The notes: generated from the letters alone by a model not told the origin. Shown: positions 42,114 through 51,041, counted from the stretch's first letter. The stretch is 64,000 bases of DNA from Clostridium sp. OS1-26 (GCF_030915445.1 NZ_CP133264.1:5303208-5367207); one strand, 5' to 3'. Numbers and translations are program-made.

Positions 42114-44293
42114 AGAATATTTTTAAACTTTTCTAGAATTTCAGAGTCAAATTGGCTTCCTGCTCCCCTATTTAACTCTAATATTGCTTCTTCCCTAGTA
42201 ATTGCTTTTTTATAGGGGCTATCATTAGTCATAATATCATATGCATCTAAAACTGCAACTATTCTTGATAACAATGGAATCTCATTTTGCTTCAAACCTT
42301 GAGGGTATCCTTGTCCATCCCATCTTTCATGATGACTTAATATTAAATTTGCAATGCTTCTCAAATCTGGTATAGAATTTGCTATATTATATCCAATCTT
42401 ACAGTGATCTACTATTACTTTCCATTCATCCTTAGTTAAATTTCCTGGCTTTTCAAGTATACTTTTAGGTATTGTAATTTTACCTATATCATGTAGCAGT
42501 GCTAATAGTGACAACTCATTTATTTTTTCATCAGTAAAACCTAAGCTTTTACCAAATATAATAGCCAATTCCTTCATCCTATTACAGTGTGCTGCAGACT
42601 CTGGAGTATTTTCATACATAGTTTCTTGCAATGATATGATCACAGAGCTTCTAAAACTTCTACTTTCCGTTAGCTTGTTTGTATACATCATATTTTCTGC
42701 TTCTTTTATGATGTCGTCTATATTTTTCGTCCTATTATCCATAATGCTATAACCTAATGAAATACTTGGTCTAATAGGCAGATTATAATCTTCTATATTA
42801 CCTTTTTTAATTTTATATATAATATCTCTTGTTAAAGTTTTAGAAGACTTAGTTGATAAAACGATAAACTCATCTCCACCTAAACGTATAATATACGAAT
42901 TATTATCCACGCTTTGTTTTAAAATGTCGCTAACAGCCTTTAATAATCTATCGCCTTCTTGATGCCCAAATGCATCATTAACAAGTTTTAGTCCATTTAC
43001 ATCAGCCATGATTATACTTAATGGAAAATTGTCCTCATCTATAAGTGTATGAATTTCATTTTCAAAGAAAGCACGATTATAAAGACCGGTTAATTTATCA
43101 TGTAAACTTAAATATTTTATTTCTTCTTCTAACACCTTACGTTCTGTAATGTCTCTAGCAATAACTTGAACTTCTATTAGTTCACTGTTTTTGTATAGGA
43201 CACTTTGACTTAATTCTAAAAATATAGCTTTGCTATCCGCTTGTTTAAATTTTATAATCAAATTACTGGTAATGCCATTCTCTTCACTATTTTCCTTGAC
43301 TATATTATTTATATATTTATGATATTCTTCATCAACGATATCATAAATATTCATTTCAAGAAACTTGTCCTTACTATATCCTAATATTCTCTCACAGGCA
43401 TTATTTGTCGTAATAATTTTTCCATCTAACTTCCTTGTATAAACAAGATCGTTAGCATTTTCAAACAATAATCTGTATCGCTCTTCACTTTGTTTTAAAT
43501 CGGCTACAGCCTTTTCTCTCTCTGAAACGTCTCGTATTATGCTGCATAAAATACTTCTGTTTTTAATCTTAGTACCTACTGAACTTACCTCTACGGGAAA
43601 TACGCTTCCATCTTTTCGTTTATGTATTGCATTAAAAACTATACTTTCTTTTTCTGCTTTCTTCATTTGATGATGCAATATATACATACTTTCTGTAACC
43701 CTGATATCTTTTATATTTTTTGAAAGCAGTTCCTTTTTATCATAACCATAGAACTTAATGGCCGAGTCATTTGCTTCTATAATATTACCATTACTCTCTA
43801 TAAATAATATTATATCTTTTGTGTTTTCATACAGAATCATATAGTTATGCAGCTTTTCATCCAGTTCAATTGTTTCTTTAACATCATTAAATACGGAAGC
43901 AACTTCATTAGAAGAAATTTTAAATAGATAGTTTTCTTTCCACATACTAACTCTATCATCACTATAATAATAAAAAGGGGTTTTTTCACTTACTCCTGTT
44001 TTGTATACTCTAAAAAGTGAATCATAAAAATAACTATTTTTTAAATTAGGAAAAACTTCAATTATATTTTTGTTTATAACTTCTTGTTTCTTTAAACCTG
44101 TCAACTTTTCAGCAAAAGAATTAAAATCTTTAATGGTAACTTTAGTTTCGTCACTATTTACCTGATATATTGCAATAGAACTATTTATATTTTTAAATAA
44201 GCTTTCATAAGAGCCTTCCTTATAATTATTTTTCATTTTAATTTTATACTTTTTCTTAATACATTGAATAAATTTTATACCCACTTTTCCCAC
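42104..44293 (-). CDS. PAS-PAS-PAS-GGDEF-HD-GYP signalling protein
   Basis: About 729 residues, all apparently cytoplasmic. Three PAS domains come first ('SYESLFKNINSSIAIYQVNS'; 'NTKDIILFIESNGNIIEAND'; 'LFENANDLVYTRKLDGKIIT'). Then follow a GGDEF domain with 'DKLTGLYNRAFFENEI' and an intact 'IRLGGDEFIVLS', and a C-terminal HD-GYP domain with 'LALLHDIGKITIPKSILEKP' and 'HHERWDGQGYPQGL'. It could both make and break cyclic di-GMP. The second PAS resembles that in the histidine kinase just upstream (shared 'FYGYDKKELLSKNIKDIR' against 'SYGYDREELFSKKIQDLR'), so the two genes probably arose in part by duplication. The true start is uncertain: a GTG at 44293 or an internal ATG near 44236. Confidence 0.88.
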   Translation of the reverse strand: MGKVGIKFIQCIKKKYKIKMKNNYKEGSYESLFKNINSSIAIYQVNSDETKVTIKDFNSFAEKLTGLKKQEVINKNIIEVFPNLKNSYFYDSLFRVYKTGVSEKTPFYYYSDDRVSMWKENYLFKISSNEVASVFNDVKETIELDEKLHNYMILYENTKDIILFIESNGNIIEANDSAIKFYGYDKKELLSKNIKDIRVTESMYILHHQMKKAEKESIVFNAIHKRKDGSVFPVEVSSVGTKIKNRSILCSIIRDVSEREKAVADLKQSEERYRLLFENANDLVYTRKLDGKIITTNNACERILGYSKDKFLEMNIYDIVDEEYHKYINNIVKENSEENGITSNLIIKFKQADSKAIFLELSQSVLYKNSELIEVQVIARDITERKVLEEEIKYLSLHDKLTGLYNRAFFENEIHTLIDEDNFPLSIIMADVNGLKLVNDAFGHQEGDRLLKAVSDILKQSVDNNSYIIRLGGDEFIVLSTKSSKTLTRDIIYKIKKGNIEDYNLPIRPSISLGYSIMDNRTKNIDDIIKEAENMMYTNKLTESRSFRSSVIISLQETMYENTPESAAHCNRMKELAIIFGKSLGFTDEKINELSLLALLHDIGKITIPKSILEKPGNLTKDEWKVIVDHCKIGYNIANSIPDLRSIANLILSHHERWDGQGYPQGLKQNEIPLLSRIVAVLDAYDIMTNDSPYKKAITREEAILELNRGAGSQFDSEILEKFKNILRL

Positions 44294-44440
44294 ACCCTTA
44301 TATTATACTCAGCTTACCATAATAGTATATATATGACGGAATATTATCTGTATTATATCAATTTTTGGATTTTCTTGAAATACTTCGTTATCTTTTTACA
44401 ATAAATTACACATAATTCAATTCAAAGTAGATGGAAAATA

Positions 44441-44465
44441 AAAAAGTCTAAGCTCTAGACTTTTT
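44441..44465. terminator. Terminator after the histidine kinase gene
   Basis: AAAAAGTCTA and TAGACTTTTT form a 10-bp stem with a five-base loop and a T-run, 70 bases after the kinase stop codon at 44535. Confidence 0.75.
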
Positions 44466-44534
44466 ATTTATTAATTAATAAATTATATTTAATTTTGATT
44501 CACAACTATCTTAATATTAATGCCTTTGGGAATC

Positions 44535-46307
44535 CTATATGTTTACACTAAAAATATCATAAATATCAGAGAACTCTATATTTAAATTTTCCAATATCTC
44601 ATCAACATCTCTAGAGACAAATTTATAATTAATATTTTCTTTATTTTCCTTGGAAGCTATTAAAGGAATATTAAAGGTGAATTTACTTCCTTTACCTATA
44701 GAACTTTTAACGCTTATGTTTCCGCCATGCAACTCTACTAGAGATTTAGTCAAAAACAAACCCAAACCGCATCCCTCGCTGTTTCTTGTAAAATATTTAT
44801 TTACTGATGAAAATCTATCAAATATTCTATCAAAATCGTCATCATCAATTCCTTGTCCATTATCATTAATCGATACAGTCACGTCACTATTACTACAATT
44901 TACAGTTACTTCTATTAATCCTCCTTGCTTAGTAAACTTAATCGCATTAGACAATAGATTAAATATAACTTTTTCAATTTTTTGTATATCACAAACAACT
45001 ATTTTTTCTTCTTCATCAGTATCAAATGTGACTTCTATCCCTTTATTTTTTGCATAATCTGCTACAAATAACGTTAGATTCTCAATTTCTCTAACAATAT
45101 CATAATGCCCCAAATTTAATTTGCACATGTTTCCCTCTATATTTGTTATGTCAATAATATTATTAATTAATTTTAAAAGCCTTCTGCTATTCTGCTTCAT
45201 AATAGCTAGATTGTACTTAACCTTTTCCTCATATTTTTCTATCGAACAGTTATTGTTAGAATAAATACTCAGTAGTTGAATAGCTGAAAGTATTACATTC
45301 AATGGAGTTCTAAATTCATGAGATATATTAGCAATTGATTCAAATTTTTTCTTTTCATATTCTTGTAATTTATATAATTTTTCACTGCTTTTATCTAATT
45401 CTAATTCCAGCTTTTTTCTACTAGAAATATCTCTTATTATGCTACATAAAACCTTTTCTCCATTTATTTCAACTCCTATAGAACTAACTTCAACAGTAAA
45501 CTCATGCCCATCTTTATGCTTATGTATTGTTTCAAAACAAACTCCACCATTTTTTGCAATTGTCATTTGCTCCTTAATCAACTTTATCGTATTTGTTGCT
45601 CTCAAATCTTGAATTTTCTTAGAAAATAATTCCTCCCTGTCATATCCATATGACTTTAATGCTGAATTATTTGCCTCAATAATTTTACCATGAGAATTTA
45701 CGAAAAGTATTATGTCTTTAGTAACTTCAAATAAAGTGCTAAATTTTTTAAGCTTGTTATTTATGTTTGCTATATCTAATACATTAATAGAAAGATCAAA
45801 TCTAGAATCTAATTTTTTATGAATTGAATTTTTTTGATATATATTTTGCTGCTTACCATCTTTTAGTTGAATATTATTGTTAGTATTTTCATAGAGGAAA
45901 GTTATAAGAAAGTTATCTTCTGAGATGTTTATATATTCAGTTTTTATTTTCACATTAAGCGCTTTTTTATTGGCTTTTTTACCTATATCTCTAGCCAAAG
46001 ATTGAGGATAACTAATTGTAAAATCATTAAAATAATATTCTATCCCTATATTCATATTATTATAACTTATAAAATCAGAGAGATTTTCATTTACTATGTC
46101 ATCCAATGCTGTAATTCTTAATAATCTTAATCCACTCTTATTTACAAAAATTATTCTATCGCTATTATGAATTATAACAGCTTCAAGTAATTGGTCCCAT
46201 ATCTTTATATATAGCCTATTTTTCTCTGCAAAAGAAGATATAATCCTATCTAGTTCACTAGATTCTTTTGAACTGATAACCTCAATACCAATTTCAGTAT
46301 TCTCCAT
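44535..46307 (-). CDS. Cytoplasmic PAS histidine kinase
   Basis: A 590-residue kinase with two N-terminal PAS-like domains (about 30-140 and 195-305). These are followed by the phospho-accepting domain 'FESIANISHEFRTPLNVILS' (H-box near residue 335) and a HATPase domain with N-box 'NLLSNAIKFTKQGG', 'DNGQGIDDDDFDRIFDRF' and 'GCGLGLFLTKSLVELHGG'. No membrane segment or receiver domain is found, and no response regulator gene is adjacent, so it is an orphan kinase. GGAGGATT precedes the ATG at 46307. The 46308-46766 gap upstream holds a copy of the dispersed repeat and the azoR terminator, and otherwise AT-rich DNA. Confidence 0.92.
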   Translation of the reverse strand: MENTEIGIEVISSKESSELDRIISSFAEKNRLYIKIWDQLLEAVIIHNSDRIIFVNKSGLRLLRITALDDIVNENLSDFISYNNMNIGIEYYFNDFTISYPQSLARDIGKKANKKALNVKIKTEYINISEDNFLITFLYENTNNNIQLKDGKQQNIYQKNSIHKKLDSRFDLSINVLDIANINNKLKKFSTLFEVTKDIILFVNSHGKIIEANNSALKSYGYDREELFSKKIQDLRATNTIKLIKEQMTIAKNGGVCFETIHKHKDGHEFTVEVSSIGVEINGEKVLCSIIRDISSRKKLELELDKSSEKLYKLQEYEKKKFESIANISHEFRTPLNVILSAIQLLSIYSNNNCSIEKYEEKVKYNLAIMKQNSRRLLKLINNIIDITNIEGNMCKLNLGHYDIVREIENLTLFVADYAKNKGIEVTFDTDEEEKIVVCDIQKIEKVIFNLLSNAIKFTKQGGLIEVTVNCSNSDVTVSINDNGQGIDDDDFDRIFDRFSSVNKYFTRNSEGCGLGLFLTKSLVELHGGNISVKSSIGKGSKFTFNIPLIASKENKENINYKFVSRDVDEILENLNIEFSDIYDIFSVNI

Positions 46308-46568
46308 ACATTAATCCTCCATTCAACATATTGTAATATGTAAAATAGTTAGATTATATATTCTACAAAATTGTTACTTATCCTTCATTCTTTCATATTT
46401 TTATTATTATTTTAAATTTATTACTAAATATGATATTTTTTCAATTACAATATTCTCATACTTTTTAAATTTTTTGACAATAAATATTCCTCTATTATAC
46501 AAATAGAACTGAGACATTTTGGGAAAGAATTTGATAACCATGTCTTCATTTAATAAACAGAGTTCTAA

Positions 46569-46684
46569 GCATCAGATGGAGTTTTAACTCCATCTGATGC
46601 CAAGAAATCGTTATCCAGGGACGTATCCGCTCTTTACTCCCACTTTGAGAAGGGGGAGTATTAGAGCGGGTAGTCATCGGATAA
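46569..46684 (-). repeat. Dispersed structured repeat, full copy C
   Basis: On the minus strand it starts TTATCCGATGACTACCCGCT, identical to copy A over these 20 bases. It forms a long interrupted stem: TTATCC with GGATAA, CCGCTCT with AGAGCGG, TACTCCC with GGGAGTA. Then follows a perfect 32-bp palindromic hairpin (46569-46600; arms GCATCAGATGGAGTT and its complement). Compared with copy A, the arms differ by paired changes (GAATCAG/CTGATTC against GCATCAG/CTGATGC, and TGGGG/CCCCA against TGGAG/CTCCA). It stands in a gap with no gene. Confidence 0.75.
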
Positions 46685-46720
46685 AGTTGAGCGAGGTTTA
46701 AATAAAGCAGTTAACATATA

Positions 46721-46763
46721 AAAATAATGCTAGGAGTTAGATTATAGCTCCTAGCATTATTTT
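46721..46763. terminator. Terminator after the azoreductase gene
   Basis: AAAATAATGCTAGGAG and CTCCTAGCATTATTTT form a 16-bp perfect stem with an 11-base loop. It begins a few bases past the azoR stop codon at 46767. Confidence 0.85.
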
Positions 46764-46766
46764 CAA

Positions 46767-47402
46767 TTAAAATCTTTTTGCTACTTCCTTAGCTTTAGCT
46801 ACAGCACTTGCTTTAATTTCCTCTGCCTTATCAGGCATTGCATTTACCCCTTCTACGATAATAGATTCTTTATCATTTATTCCGATAAAATTTAATATTG
46901 TATTTATATATTTGTCTCCCATCTCTAAATCGGCAGCAGGGCCACTAGAGTATACTCCCCCTCTCGCCTGAATGTGAACGGCTTTCTTATCAGTTAAAAG
47001 TCCTACTGGACCATTGTCAGTATACTTAAAAGTCTTGCCTGCAATACAAATATTATCTATATAAGCTTTCATCTTTGGTGGCACTGTAAAATTCCAGAAT
47101 GGTGTTACAAAGACATATTTATCAGCAGATATAAATTGCTCTAGTATATAGTTCATAGCTGCTATCTTACTTTGTTCCTCTGGTGTTAAATTTTCAAAAG
47201 AAAGTCCTTTTCCAAACTTATCCCATGCACTAAAAACAACTTCATCAATTAGCGGAATCTCCATCTTATATAAATCTACAGGTATTATTTCATCATTAGG
47301 ATTAGCATTCTTATAAGCATCTATAAAAGCACTTCCTACTGATAAGCTATATGAATATTCCTTAGACTTTGGATTTGCTGTAATATATAATACTTTTGAC
47401 AT
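46767..47402 (-). CDS. azoR: FMN-dependent NADH:quinone/azo reductase
   Basis: A 211-residue flavodoxin-fold reductase. The start at 47402 is chosen because AAAGGAG precedes it and 'MSKVLYITANPKSKEYSYSL' is the typical N terminus; an upstream in-frame ATG would add a basic tail unlike the family. Other blocks are 'FVTPFWNFTVPPKMKAYIDN' and 'KAVHIQARGGVYSSGPAADL'. Such enzymes reduce quinones and azo compounds with FMN and NADH and often respond to electrophile stress. It is divergent from an HxlR-family regulator, which probably controls it. Confidence 0.92.
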   Translation of the reverse strand: MSKVLYITANPKSKEYSYSLSVGSAFIDAYKNANPNDEIIPVDLYKMEIPLIDEVVFSAWDKFGKGLSFENLTPEEQSKIAAMNYILEQFISADKYVFVTPFWNFTVPPKMKAYIDNICIAGKTFKYTDNGPVGLLTDKKAVHIQARGGVYSSGPAADLEMGDKYINTILNFIGINDKESIIVEGVNAMPDKAEEIKASAVAKAKEVAKRF

Positions 47403-47595
47403 TTTTACATTCTCCTTTTCATTTTTAAATATATTTTTTATAAATTTTAACATCTTTTCACTCTTCTTCTTAAATATAGAATAAACCAAATAATAATTTT
47501 TACACAAAGTGACAATAATATATATATATACTTTATAAAACTAAATAATTTATTAAAACTTAGTTACTTTATGCAACTATAGTACAATAAGTCAC

Positions 47596-47612
47596 TTACT
47601 TTTGTCAAGTAA
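47596..47612 (+). promoter_or_regulatory. Putative HxlR promoter/operator
   Basis: TTACTT and AAGTAA form a perfect inverted repeat around TTGTC. TTACTT also serves as a -35 with TAAAAT 17 bp downstream (47619-47624), about 21 bp before the hxlR start codon. Another imperfect dyad, TAGTT/AACTA, lies at 47561-47579. Autoregulation and control of azoR are inferred. Confidence 0.45.
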
Positions 47613-47644
47613 ATATGATAAAATAATTATAGGAGTTGATATAC

Positions 47645-47953
47645 ATGGAAAAATTTCATTTATGTCCTAGGTTTGAATCTGCTTTTGAATTACTAGGGAA
47701 AAGATGGACTGGATTAATCATACGATCCTTATTAAATGGAGCTAAGAGATTTTCTGATATTCAAGAAATAATACCTAACCTTAGTGCTCGTATGCTTACA
47801 GAAAGGTTTAAAGAATTAGAAGAGCAGGGCATTATTACTCGTAATGTTTATCCAGAAATGCCAGTACGTATTGAATACGAACTAACTGAAAAAGGAAGAG
47901 ACCTAGAAAAATCTATGGACGAAATTCAAAAATGGGCTGAAAAATGGGCATAA
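47645..47953 (+). CDS. HxlR-family winged-helix regulator
   Basis: A 102-residue regulator with the HxlR signature: 'CPRFESAFELLGKRWTGLII' with the conserved N-terminal Cys (a redox or electrophile sensor in several family members), 'RSLLNGAKRFSDIQEIIPNL' and 'SARMLTERFKELEEQGIITR'. The ATG at 47645 is preferred to a codon nine bases upstream because AGGAG lies at proper spacing. It is divergent from azoR; in Bacillus such pairs (YodB or CatR types) sense quinones and diamide. A terminator follows the gene. Confidence 0.92.
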   Translation: MEKFHLCPRFESAFELLGKRWTGLIIRSLLNGAKRFSDIQEIIPNLSARMLTERFKELEEQGIITRNVYPEMPVRIEYELTEKGRDLEKSMDEIQKWAEKWA

Positions 47954-47956
47954 AAT

Positions 47957-47992
47957 AGAAAGCTTCCTCTATTATTCTAGGGGAAGCTTTCT
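47957..47992. terminator. Terminator after hxlR
   Basis: AGAAAGCTTCC and GGAAGCTTTCT form an 11-bp stem followed by TAATTTT, directly after the regulator's stop codon. Confidence 0.8.
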
Positions 47993-48067
47993 TAATTTTC
48001 ACAAATTTATTCACTAAATAAAACTTCAATTTTTATATTGCTTCTGGAAATTTCTGCTCTAGTCCGA

Positions 48068-48865
48068 TTATTCTTTATGACCTTCTTTTCTTGTTACCGG
48101 AATTCTATATTCACAAGGTACTGCTGTTTGGCATTTCCCACAGCCATAACGTGGTGCAAAACGCTTCTTAGTGACATTAGCAAGAAAATCATCGCAGGGC
48201 TCATGTTTTTTCCCTGATTTGTCAATTGCTTGTGCAGGACATCTATTAATACAAGCACCACATTGACTACAATAATCATAAACACCTTCATATTTTCTTT
48301 CAGTGGCTTCAAAAGGTATACTAACGATTATACTTCCTAATCTGCCTGCAGCTCCTTTTTCTGTTATTATTGACTTACTTAATCCAAAGGTACCTAGACC
48401 TGATATAAAGGCTACATGCCTTTCAGACCAATTGCTTTTATAGTTCCCAGACACAAAACGAGAATCTAATGCCGGAATAATCGCTTCTCCTCCTATGTCA
48501 GCTATTTTTTCTGCTAAAAACTTAGCAAGTTCTTTATTAACTATCTCCCCTTCAATTCTTCCATACAACCATTCTATTGCTGGTAAATCCTTATTTTCAC
48601 GATTTGCCTTTCTCACAGCTTCAGTAAAAGGCAGGAAATATGATATAACTGCTTTTGCCTGTGGCATCCATTCTAGGGGCGTCATATGACCATCGCCTAT
48701 AGCCTCTTTGTCTTTTAACTTTAAAAACAATGGATCGTCAGCAGCAGCAACTCCTATAATTGGCGCATCAAATAGTTCAATTCCATTTAGTTCTTTTATT
48801 TTATTGTAGCCAGTATTTGTTATAAATTCTCCTGCCTGATTAATTATCTCTTTAATATCATGCAT
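48068..48865 (-). CDS. QueG-like 4Fe-4S protein
   Basis: A 265-residue protein resembling epoxyqueuosine reductase relatives of anaerobes. A central 'VSGNYKSNWSERHVAFISGL' and 'GTFGLSKSIITEKGAAGRLG' block is typical of the cobalamin-binding QueG fold, followed by one ferredoxin motif 'CSQCGACINRCPAQAI' and extra cysteines in 'YGCGKCQTAVPC'. True QueG has two [4Fe-4S] motifs and an Asp-containing active site in a different context, so this is likely a paralogue of unknown substrate. The ATG at 48865 is favoured because GGGGGA is six bases before it. It is a single-gene unit. Confidence 0.8.
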   Translation of the reverse strand: MHDIKEIINQAGEFITNTGYNKIKELNGIELFDAPIIGVAAADDPLFLKLKDKEAIGDGHMTPLEWMPQAKAVISYFLPFTEAVRKANRENKDLPAIEWLYGRIEGEIVNKELAKFLAEKIADIGGEAIIPALDSRFVSGNYKSNWSERHVAFISGLGTFGLSKSIITEKGAAGRLGSIIVSIPFEATERKYEGVYDYCSQCGACINRCPAQAIDKSGKKHEPCDDFLANVTKKRFAPRYGCGKCQTAVPCEYRIPVTRKEGHKE

Positions 48866-48959
48866 TTCCATTCCCCCACATATTTTACTATATAATAATA
48901 GAATAGACTTTAAACCTTATCTTTTCAAGCACTCTTTTCTAGTTTTGTAATAATACTAT

Positions 48960-49400
48960 TTACATCATTCTATTGCTATAGATAGTTATAAAAATTATAT
49001 TGATGATTTCCATTGTAACTACAAATATAATGCCTATCATGTATATAGGCATATTTAATTTTATAACTTCTGCTGCTGTTAATATAGTAAAAATTATTAT
49101 AGTAGATACAGTGATTTCAAAAGTAGTGTAGGCTGCTCTATATCTAATCAGTTTCAGCATCTCATCATCTTTATTTACTACTCCAATACTTTTTATAGGG
49201 TGTTTTTCAAATAGTTTAGTTAAAATCATACCGCTAATACCAATTATTATAAACATTAATGAGAGTGCTTTAGCAAGTTTCATTCCTTCTCCAGTTATTC
49301 CTTGATAACTTGAGTATAGATAAATTACTGAGCCTATTAAACCAATTATTGTTGCTCTAATAAATCCAATGAAATCAGCTCCTAATTTACTAGTTTTCAT
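48960..49400 (-). CDS. Small membrane protein paired with XRE regulator (DUF2178-like)
   Basis: A 146-residue protein with four hydrophobic segments (about residues 12-30, 40-62, 92-112 and 118-138) and a cytoplasmic loop with 'DDEMLKLIRYRAAYTTFEIT'. Such proteins are commonly encoded right after a short XRE regulator in Firmicutes and are often placed in DUF2178; that assignment is from memory. Its start codon comes two bases after the regulator's stop, so the pair is co-translated. The role is unknown; a membrane partner that modulates the regulator is possible. Confidence 0.65.
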   Translation of the reverse strand: MKTSKLGADFIGFIRATIIGLIGSVIYLYSSYQGITGEGMKLAKALSLMFIIIGISGMILTKLFEKHPIKSIGVVNKDDEMLKLIRYRAAYTTFEITVSTIIIFTILTAAEVIKLNMPIYMIGIIFVVTMEIINIIFITIYSNRMM

Positions 49401-49402
49401 AA

Positions 49403-49600
49403 TTATTCCTCCTCATAAATAAATATATTTTCTATAGGCATATTGAATATTTTTGAGAGTTTAAAGGCAAGCTGTATTGATGGATTATACTTTCCTTTTT
49501 CAAGAGATATTATTGTTTGTCTTGATACTCCTGCTGCTAAAGCAAGTTCATCCTGTGTATATCCATTTTTTTCTCGAAGTTCTCTTATTACGTTTTTCAC
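49403..49600 (-). CDS. XRE-family regulator
   Basis: A 65-residue Cro/CI-type helix-turn-helix protein: 'VIRELREKNGYTQDELALAA', 'GVSRQTIISLEKGKYNPSIQ' and 'LAFKLSKIFNMPIENIFIYE'. It consists of the DNA-binding domain alone. The start codon has a GAGGTGA site. Its promoter carries two palindromic operators, so it is probably autorepressed. Confidence 0.92.
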   Translation of the reverse strand: MKNVIRELREKNGYTQDELALAAGVSRQTIISLEKGKYNPSIQLAFKLSKIFNMPIENIFIYEEE

Positions 49601-49619
49601 TAAAAAATCACCTCACAAA

Positions 49620-49686
49620 ATAATGTAAAGTCAACTTTACATTATCATTATATTCTAATGCTTTAAAAATGTAAAGCTTACTTTAC
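49620..49686 (-). promoter_or_regulatory. XRE operon promoter with two operators
   Basis: On the minus strand TTTACA (49670-49675) and TATAAT (49647-49652) are 17 bp apart. A 12-bp-arm palindrome (ATAATGTAAAGT, two bases, ACTTTACATTAT; 49620-49645) lies just downstream of the -10. A second site, GTAAAG-CTTA-CTTTAC (49671-49686), covers the -35. Both share GTAAAG/CTTTAC half sites, as expected for one dimeric repressor. Confidence 0.75.
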
Positions 49687-49714
49687 TAAATATATATAAA
49701 AATATTTATATATA

Positions 49715-49746
49715 AAAAAATCCCTGTAAATTTACAGAGATTTTTT
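49715..49746. terminator. Hairpin with A/T tracts upstream of the XRE operon
   Basis: AAAAAATC-CTGTAAA and TTTACAG-GATTTTTT pair with one mismatch and almost no loop. It lies between the hydrolase gene's 3' end and the XRE promoter and could terminate from either side. Confidence 0.55.
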
Positions 49747-49805
49747 ATAATAATTTTAGCTATTTTTGAGTAAAAATTATACTAATCTATTCTATTTTAG
49801 CAAGT

Positions 49806-50825
49806 TTAGTGAAAATAGTTGAATTGGTATACTGAATCTTTTTCTTGTTTTTTATTATTTTTTTCTTCATGTTTATTTATATGTTTATTTTCACTTGTTA
49901 GATAATCAATAACGTATTCTCTCATAGCGTTCATTGCATCTGCATTTCTAACCATATCTCCATGAGCATAGGAAGTTTGTATTGAGCAAAATCTCTTGTT
50001 AACACTATCGAATTTAGAAACTTTTGTTCTCAAAAAATTATATATATCTAGAACATTATCTTCTGTCATATCAGGAAGTAATTTAGCAGCTTCCGGATCA
50101 ATTCCAAACTCTGATGGATTTTGCTTAATCATGGCTATAATACCTGCTAGTGATGGAGATCCTGTGGCAGGATCCGCTAAAAAGTTGTTAGCACTTCCAC
50201 CAATCAGTAATACATTTCTATTTAAATTCCATGTTTTAGTGATATCATTATTCCAAAGCATATCCATGTATTGTAAGAACTCATCATGGGATAACCCAGA
50301 TTGAGGATCATACTCGAGAGTACTTAAAACACTTTTTGTAAGATTAAATTTTTCATAATCTTTGTAATTATAATATGCTCTGTCTAATAATATAACATCC
50401 TTTACTCTCTCAGGATATTTTTTTGCAAACATCATAGCGGTATCAGCTCCAAAGGAATGTCCAACAACGTGAGCTTTCTTAATGCCATATGCATCTAACA
50501 CAGCTTTTATTGACTCTAGCTGTTTATCCCATGACATTGTAGGAACATGTCCACTATTACCATGATCTAAATAATCCATTGTTATTGTCATGTATGGATT
50601 GCTTTGATCATATAAAAACTTACCGTGAGCATAACTTCCTCCTAAACCATGCAAAAATATAATAGCTTCTTTTTCTTTTGGAGAATAGTTATAAGATTCA
50701 GTGTATATTTTCACCCCCTTGTAATCAACATACTTTTGTTTAACTGCACTTTCAGCTTTACAAGGTATTATCATAAGACCGAAAGTCAACAGCATTGTAA
50801 AAATATAAGTAAAAACTTTTTTCAT
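49806..50825 (-). CDS. Secreted alpha/beta hydrolase
   Basis: A 339-residue protein with a signal peptide (about 25 residues: basic start, hydrophobic core, then 'PCKAES'). The alpha/beta hydrolase fold shows 'IIFLHGLGGSYAHGKF' (oxyanion region), the nucleophile elbow 'GHSFGADTAMMFAKKYPE', and a likely catalytic His in 'SIQTSYAHGDMV'. The C-terminal 25 residues are Lys/Asn/His-rich and low in complexity. The ATG at 50825 follows GGGAGAG. Substrate unknown; it may be an esterase, lipase or C-C hydrolase acting outside the cell. Confidence 0.85.
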   Translation of the reverse strand: MKKVFTYIFTMLLTFGLMIIPCKAESAVKQKYVDYKGVKIYTESYNYSPKEKEAIIFLHGLGGSYAHGKFLYDQSNPYMTITMDYLDHGNSGHVPTMSWDKQLESIKAVLDAYGIKKAHVVGHSFGADTAMMFAKKYPERVKDVILLDRAYYNYKDYEKFNLTKSVLSTLEYDPQSGLSHDEFLQYMDMLWNNDITKTWNLNRNVLLIGGSANNFLADPATGSPSLAGIIAMIKQNPSEFGIDPEAAKLLPDMTEDNVLDIYNFLRTKVSKFDSVNKRFCSIQTSYAHGDMVRNADAMNAMREYVIDYLTSENKHINKHEEKNNKKQEKDSVYQFNYFH

Positions 50826-50982
50826 CAATGTTTCTCTCCCTTCTACGTTATATATTATTTACCTACAGTAATATTCCACATTTAAATAACATTTCCTTCA
50901 ATATTTTATTTTTTTCTTTTACTAATGCCAAAATCAGTTATTATTTACATTTATATAATGCAATTATTTTACGACAATATTT

Positions 50983-51032
50983 AATCCCCCTAGCCTGCAA
51001 ATACAATTTATTTATAGCAGGTTAGGGGGATT
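50983..51032. terminator. Terminator between hydrolase and TetR genes
   Basis: AATCCCCCTAGCCTGC and GCAGGTTAGGGGGATT form a 16-bp stem with one mismatch, followed by TTATTT. It lies ten bases beyond the restored end of the TetR gene and would end the export operon. Confidence 0.85.
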
Positions 51033-51041
51033 TTATTTCTC

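Noticed and set aside
48094..48312. A 72-codon minus-strand frame inside the QueG-like gene
   Set aside because: It is a shifted frame of the Fe-S coding region without its own start signal. I considered a frameshift but the main frame is complete.
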